Shown piece after piece: positions 59,280-64,000 of a DNA stretch of 64,000 nt. The translations under genes and the position numbers were made by a program. The notes beneath the pieces were generated by a model. It was not told the origin of the DNA. It made no database searches and saw nothing but the letters and a program-made list of their open reading frames with translations. Origin of the DNA: Castanea sativa (lineage: Eukaryota; Streptophyta; Magnoliopsida; Fagales; Fagaceae). Numbering within the stretch: the stretch's first letter is position 1; each line of letters starts with the position of its first letter. Location: NCBI RefSeq assembly GCF_040712315.1, contig NC_134013.1, positions 86,620,001 to 86,684,000 on the forward strand, in the 5' to 3' direction.

Positions 59280-59895
59280 AAAAAAAAATTTATTTTAAAT
59301 TATATAAGCTAAAGTCTAATGTATACCATGTGGCTTTGGCTTATGATAGTTTTAATTCATACTTTAATTACTAGTATATTAAATCCTTAAGGGTTGAACC
59401 AATATGAGAGGTTAAGAAAAAAGATTAAAAATAATTAGGTTTTTTTTTAATAAAAAAATATGTAATACACACACATACCCAACATGTGACCTTCATTTTA
59501 ATTCCAAATGGAAAATGTTGAGGATGGAAATATAATAGTAATTTGAATTGTGAATTAAATCACGAGGTTAGCTAGGTAAAATGCTAGTTAGCCCACAAGG
59601 AAAGTAACAAGCTTTTCTTTTCTTTTCTATTTTTGTTAGAAACAAGGAAGGTAATAAGCTAATTTAGAATTAGACGTGACGATTTTGTTTTAATCCTAAT
59701 AAGGCAATGATAGTTTTTATTTTTATTTTTATCAAAGATAGAAATTCTATTATAGCTTAATCTAAGTGTATATATGTGTAAAGCTCCCTCCTGAAGATTT
59801 GAACCCCAACCCTTGCTCCTCACATCCTACAAACACTTATACTTATAGAGTTACCATCGCGTCAAGGGTGTACGGTGGTGGCAAGGATAGTTCTT
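59280..59895. repeat. Dispersed block Y, copy 3
   Basis: Very close to 12380-12975 (CCAACATGTGACCTTC, CAAGGAAAGTAACAAGC). It breaks after GGCAAGGATAGTTCTTA and continues into a satellite remnant, where a roughly 56-base satellite piece (AGTAAAATAATCACTTATTC...) is present twice. Confidence 0.72.
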
Positions 59896-60370
59896 AGTAA
59901 AATAATCACTTATTCTTATCCAAATCAACTTTAGAACATTCTATCAAATTCACTTACATTTTCGGGAGTCATTCTCAGTAAAATAATCACTTATTCTTAT
60001 CCAAATCAACTTTAGAACATTCTATCAAATTCATACTTATTTACTAAAGCAACAATTACAACAAAATATAAATAAAAAGAATTACACCAACGTATCTTTC
60101 TACTAATTTTCTTTAGTATTATTCTTTTTTTTCCTACTCATTTTCTTGCAAAATAATTTAAAAATATGACATTTTAAGAAAATAAAGTAAAATAAAATAA
60201 TTAAATATGTGATATTTAAGAAAATAATAATAAAATTAATGGAGATATAAGGTAACGATCCTCGTTCTTTGTGTAAGTTATATGCATATTCTACCATTTG
60301 AGCTACATCCCCTTTAAATATAAAAATATTAACTTTTGTCCATTTTAATTAGAACTTGCTTAGTATTTAA
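59896..60370. repeat. Satellite remnant
   Basis: Matches 53600-53985, the last part of the right-flank satellite, with a type A tRNA-like domain at about 60240-60312. Confidence 0.8.
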
Positions 60371-61030
60371 ATCTTGTAAAGGTTGATAATAATAATAATC
60401 ATCATCATCGTCATCTTTTTCTTCTTCTTATGAGAGGATGTAATAGTAAATATCATTTGAATGGTCATTGGTATAAATTTTAGTTATTTTTACTACAATT
60501 CATAATAATCTAACATATGTTTGGTACATCTTATTTTTTCAGCCTTTTTGTATTTGGGTTGTTTAAAAATGTTGTATCTAGAAAAAGTGAACTTTATAAA
60601 AAGTTATATTTTGAAAAAGTGTGGTTTCAAAATATGATGCCAAACAAGTAATATGTTTTTTTTTTTTTTAAGTCAACATGACTACTACGAAGGATGTTAT
60701 TACTAGGTTACTACTAGAACCCTCAAATAGGCACTGTGTGTTGTGTATTGTAGAAGTTTCATATCATTGCTTTTTTTTTTTCGACTTGAGTCATTGCCTA
60801 TTACAAATGGGGTGTAATAAAGGTTCCAAAAAAAAAAAAAAAATCCAAACAATGGGGCTCTGGTTCTTTAGTTGTTTTTGTTGTCTTAAGGCTACTTGTT
60901 ATATCATTATACCGAGTGACAAGTACTCTTTTTAAGTGATAAGGATAATTCGTTATATTGTTGGCTATTCTATTTTATGGGCAATTTTCATTCCATATTT
61001 TCCATTTTCCCATCAATAATTATCGTATTT

Positions 61031-61679
61031 AGGGTCTGTTTGGATACAGCTGAAAACTGAAAATAATACTGTAGCAAAATAATTTTTAAATGTGTGAATA
61101 ATATTGCAGGACTCATTTTTAATAAAAAGCTGCTGAAAAGTGCATGCACAGTGCGTTTGTCCCCTCAAGTCTAAAACGCAGTAGAATAAAAAAAATAAAA
61201 AAAGAAGGAAAATGCTAACCGTTGGACGCATTCAACACAATCCAAACCAAGCCTTAGGGTGTGTTTAAATACCGCTTATTTGTTAAAAATTGAAAATAGT
61301 GTAACAAAATAATTTTTAAATGTGTGAATAGTACTGTGGGACCCAAATTTATATTGAAATTTGTGTTTGAATATTTTTGTGAGTCCCATGAACAATGCCG
61401 TGGGACCCCAAAAAAGACAAAACGCAGTGCTGAAATAATTTCAGTGCTACGCAAACGCACACTTAGTGTGAGTTTGGATGTTGCTAAAAACTGAAAGTTT
61501 GTCGTTTGACATTTTTTCTAAGGGTCCCGTGCACTGTTCACGAGACTCACAAAATACGGAATTCAGCAAATTTTAAGTTAAAATTTGGTCCCATGGCACT
61601 ATTTACACATTTAAAAATTAATTTGTTACAGTATTTTTAATTTTAGTTTTCAGTAATAAGCGGTATCTAAACAGACCCT
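61031..61679. mobile_element. Cluster of TGTTTGGAT-family MITEs
   Basis: Outer ends AGGGTCTGTTTGGATA and TATCTAAACAGACCCT are inverted. Inside, similar ends recur near 61246-61260 and 61468-61480, so three related elements lie end to end. TATTT flanks both sides, and the left duplicate lacks the whole block. Confidence 0.75.
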
Positions 61680-61919
61680 TATTTTTTAAGAAAACCATTT
61701 GCGCCATGTACCCTAACCAGGTTTGGGTGATAAAGGTTTTTTTTTTTTTGGGTTAAAAGGATGATATATATAGCTATTTTGGGTGATAAAGGTTACCCCA
61801 CCCTTAAAGATTGGTTTATGGTTTGTGGGCAATTTTCTTCGTCTTTTCCCTTTTATAACTATAAAAGTTTGCTAGTCTTTCTGATTATGACATTTGTCAG
61901 CAGTTTAAACTTTTTTCAG

Positions 61920-62008
61920 GCCGCTCCAGTTACCCTCAATTGTATGTAGATGGAACTTTTATTGGTGGCATAGAAATTCTTGGGACAATGCAATCATGCG
62001 TGAAACTA
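61920..62008 (+). pseudogene. Glutaredoxin-like exon fragment, copy 2
   Basis: Reads SSYPQLYVDGTFIGGIEILG after a TTTTTTCAG acceptor. It keeps the GG pair that copy 1 has changed to CG, so it is nearer the ancestral exon. No other exon is near. Confidence 0.45.
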
Positions 62009-62024
62009 ATGTTTATTAGTACAA

Positions 62025-62175
62025 TACAGTATTGAGGTATTGTTCCTTAGATTCTCCTTATAAGATTATGTTATGTGAATTTTTTCTCGTGAGATCAAAG
62101 TGTATTTTTTAATTAAGTAGCCACATGGTTGAATCTTAAGAGGAAAACTTAAGGAACAATACCTAAGGTACTGTA
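62025..62175. mobile_element. Short MITE, 151 bases
   Basis: Left TACAGTATTGAGGTATTGTT and right AACAATACCTAAGGTACTGTA are near-perfect inverted repeats. The centre is unique. It is absent from the left duplicate. Confidence 0.75.
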
Positions 62176-62199
62176 CCTAAATTTTATCCTACATATATA

Positions 62200-63960
62200 C
62201 ATATATATATTAACAAATTTAGTCTCGATTTAATTGGTTTCTTTGTATTAATATTACTATAGTCATGCCAAAATTATGCAATATTAACTATGTTATTGGC
62301 ATGTTATGTCTTTTATGCAAAATATGGTAACATTTTTATGACAAATTTTCATATGCACAGAGTATTTTAAATATAAAATAATTTTTTTCAAAAACTTATA
62401 AATTCTAAATGATGTCTTTTTTACTAAATTCAGTTTATTCTTTTCATACCTCGTTCAATTAGATGGCCAAAAGACACCATTGATTCTCATTGCTTCTTAA
62501 AGCTTCAATAACCACTTCAGAATCTCCCTCAATAATAATGGAGGACAAACCAATTTCATGAGCAAAAATGAGTTTTAACACCAGCTATTGTTTCCACATT
62601 AGCTATCGAAAGGGGGAGAGTGATTTCTTCAGACATTGAAATTAAGGAAAATCCCATAATTTTTATGCAAAGACAAGTTTCTTTTAAAAAGACTATGCTT
62701 GTTCAAAATATTTTTTATTTGAAATAAATTCCAACGTGGTAAAAACATTTTTTGAAAATGTTATTTCTTTGGACACTTTTTTTTTTTGTGGATTTTTGAA
62801 AGACCTTTTGGTCAACTTTTGTTAAAAAAAAAATTGTTAACATTTTTTGAAAAAAAAAATCTAGAAAATATATTTTGATCATTAATTGAATTTTTTTAAT
62901 TTAAAAAATTTGAAGAAAATTTTGAAAAATTAACCATAACATATAACAAAAATTGATAAATAAATCCTTAATTGAATAAATTTGAAAGTTAAAATATTGA
63001 AATCAACGAAAACAAAGTTAAAGAACTAAAATGAATTTTAGTGTTGTCTCCTTAAACACAACACCATCAAAATTTGCCTTAAAATATGAGGATGGTGGTG
63101 GAGACCATTAGAATCGAGGATAGCTGAGAGAAGTGGGCAGAACTGGCTTAATTGGGATAGCTTAGTAAAAATCAATTATATTAAGCTTGAAGCTGTTTGT
63201 TAATTCTGTTATAGAATTATATAAGTTGAAGTTGTTTGTTATAGAATTAAAGTATAATCGAACTATCGAGGTTGGTTTCCCCTTTTTCAATTCCAAATTT
63301 CCAATTAAGACCGTTTGAGGTTAGTCGGTTTGTGACTATCTAGTAAAAGCAAATCGATTAAGAGCATTGCATTGGGTTGAGTCGTATCCACTGATCAAAC
63401 CCTTACCACTCATCATATTTAAACACCAAAACCCAATATCTAAAACATCAAAACCCTAGATATATACACAAAACACATAACCAATGAAACCCACATCCAC
63501 GTAAAATATTACCTTGTCAAATTTTCTTCGATTTGCTTTGACTTTCTCTTCGACAACCTATATCAATGGTATGTGAAAGCAAAAGAGAGAGAAACGTTGG
63601 CGAAATTTTCAGATTGGTTAAGGTTTTGCGGATCAACCACTAAGAGGGTGTTTGGATTGGCGTCCACGTCCACGTCTGAGTCCAATTTTTTTTTTTTTTT
63701 TCCAAGCGCATCTGTCACTGTTCATTGGCCATGAATAGTGATTTTAGGCCAATGAACAGTACTTTTTACACATTAAAAAATTATTTTGGTACAGTATTTT
63801 CAGTTTTCAGTTTTCAGTTTTCAGCAATAAGTTCTATCCAAACAGACCCTAAGAGAGGGTAAACAGAAACTTGGGAGCTCATGTTCATATTATATATATA
63901 TATATATATATAACCCTCATTTTCATTATAAAGGTCATTGTGCTTAAAAAAAAAAGAGAT
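62200..63960. repeat. Segmental duplication, right copy continued
   Basis: Matches 55375-56043 plus 56848-57720 with the solo LTR missing. It contains one extra segment near 62580-62620 and the MITE at 63647-63848. AT units at 63892-63912 and a partial second-family tandem unit close the window. Confidence 0.82.
63647..63848. mobile_element. hAT-like MITE with an identifiable empty site
   Basis: Ends GGTGTTTGGAT and ATCCAAACAGACC. Flanks ACTAAGAG and CCTAAGAG form an 8-bp target duplication with one mismatch. The left duplicate has CACTAAGAGAAGG at about 57573-57585 without the element. Confidence 0.8.
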
Positions 63961-64000
63961 TTTGAATTGCATGGCTTTGTGCATGAACAAAGTAGGGCGA

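Larger units (their letters stand above)
60371..62010. repeat. Segmental duplication, right copy
   Basis: Collinear with 53991-54840 except for two insertions: about 100 bases near 60520-60630 and the MITE cluster at 61031-61679. It has a short duplication of GGTGATAAAGGTT around 61727-61795. Confidence 0.78.

Overview
The window is nuclear DNA of a flowering plant, almost certainly a woody eudicot. It is AT-rich, has spliced genes with GT-AG introns, Ty3/Gypsy and Ty1/Copia-type LTR elements, MITEs and hAT remnants. My impression of an oak-like (Fagales) genome rests on memory of similar repeats and is unverified. Only two ordinary genes are supported. Bases 1-405 (minus strand) hold the 5' end of a berberine-bridge-enzyme-like FAD oxidase that runs off the left edge. 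Bases 6266-9656 (minus strand) hold a complete eight-exon gene for the ribosome-assembly factor MRT4, whose intron phases all agree. The rest is repeats, transposons and gene fragments.

Layout. 0.4-5.1 kb: intergenic DNA with two related MITEs, a solo LTR and a foldback MULE with 9-bp target duplications. 6.3-9.8 kb: MRT4 with SINE-like insertions in its introns. 9.8-13.4 kb: an old SIRE-like Copia LTR remnant holding a minus-strand solo LTR, then a dispersed block called Y here. 13.4-14.17 kb and 25.65-44.10 kb: one tandem array with a unit of about 1.055 kb, split by two retrotransposons. The first is a Tat-lineage Ty3/Gypsy element (14171-25649, target duplication ATACT). It carries a second RNase H, seven 151-bp tandem repeats and a spliced antisense gene. 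The second is a chromodomain Ty3/Gypsy element, probably Reina-type (29493-34988, target duplication CAAAA). 44.1-50.2 kb: a decayed hAT transposase and a separase-like gene fragment. 50.5-63.96 kb: degraded, segmentally duplicated copies of Y, the satellite and a glutaredoxin exon, plus a second tandem family at 57.6-59.2 kb.

The most unusual feature is the array. Every unit carries, on the minus strand, two tRNA-Ala-like domains. The better one is 73 nt long, with a fully paired acceptor stem that keeps the G3-U70 pair of tRNA-Ala, intact D and T arms, and good A and B boxes. The same module recurs in the second tandem family. About 20 clear copies and a similar number of decayed ones lie in this window.

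Both retrotransposon polyproteins are single uninterrupted reading frames apart from in-frame stops. All of these stops can be read as C-to-T or G-to-A changes, which suggests decay by cytosine deamination rather than by indels. The paralogous segments at 50.5-57.7 and 59.3-63.96 kb provide empty sites for several insertions, so insertion order can be read within the window.
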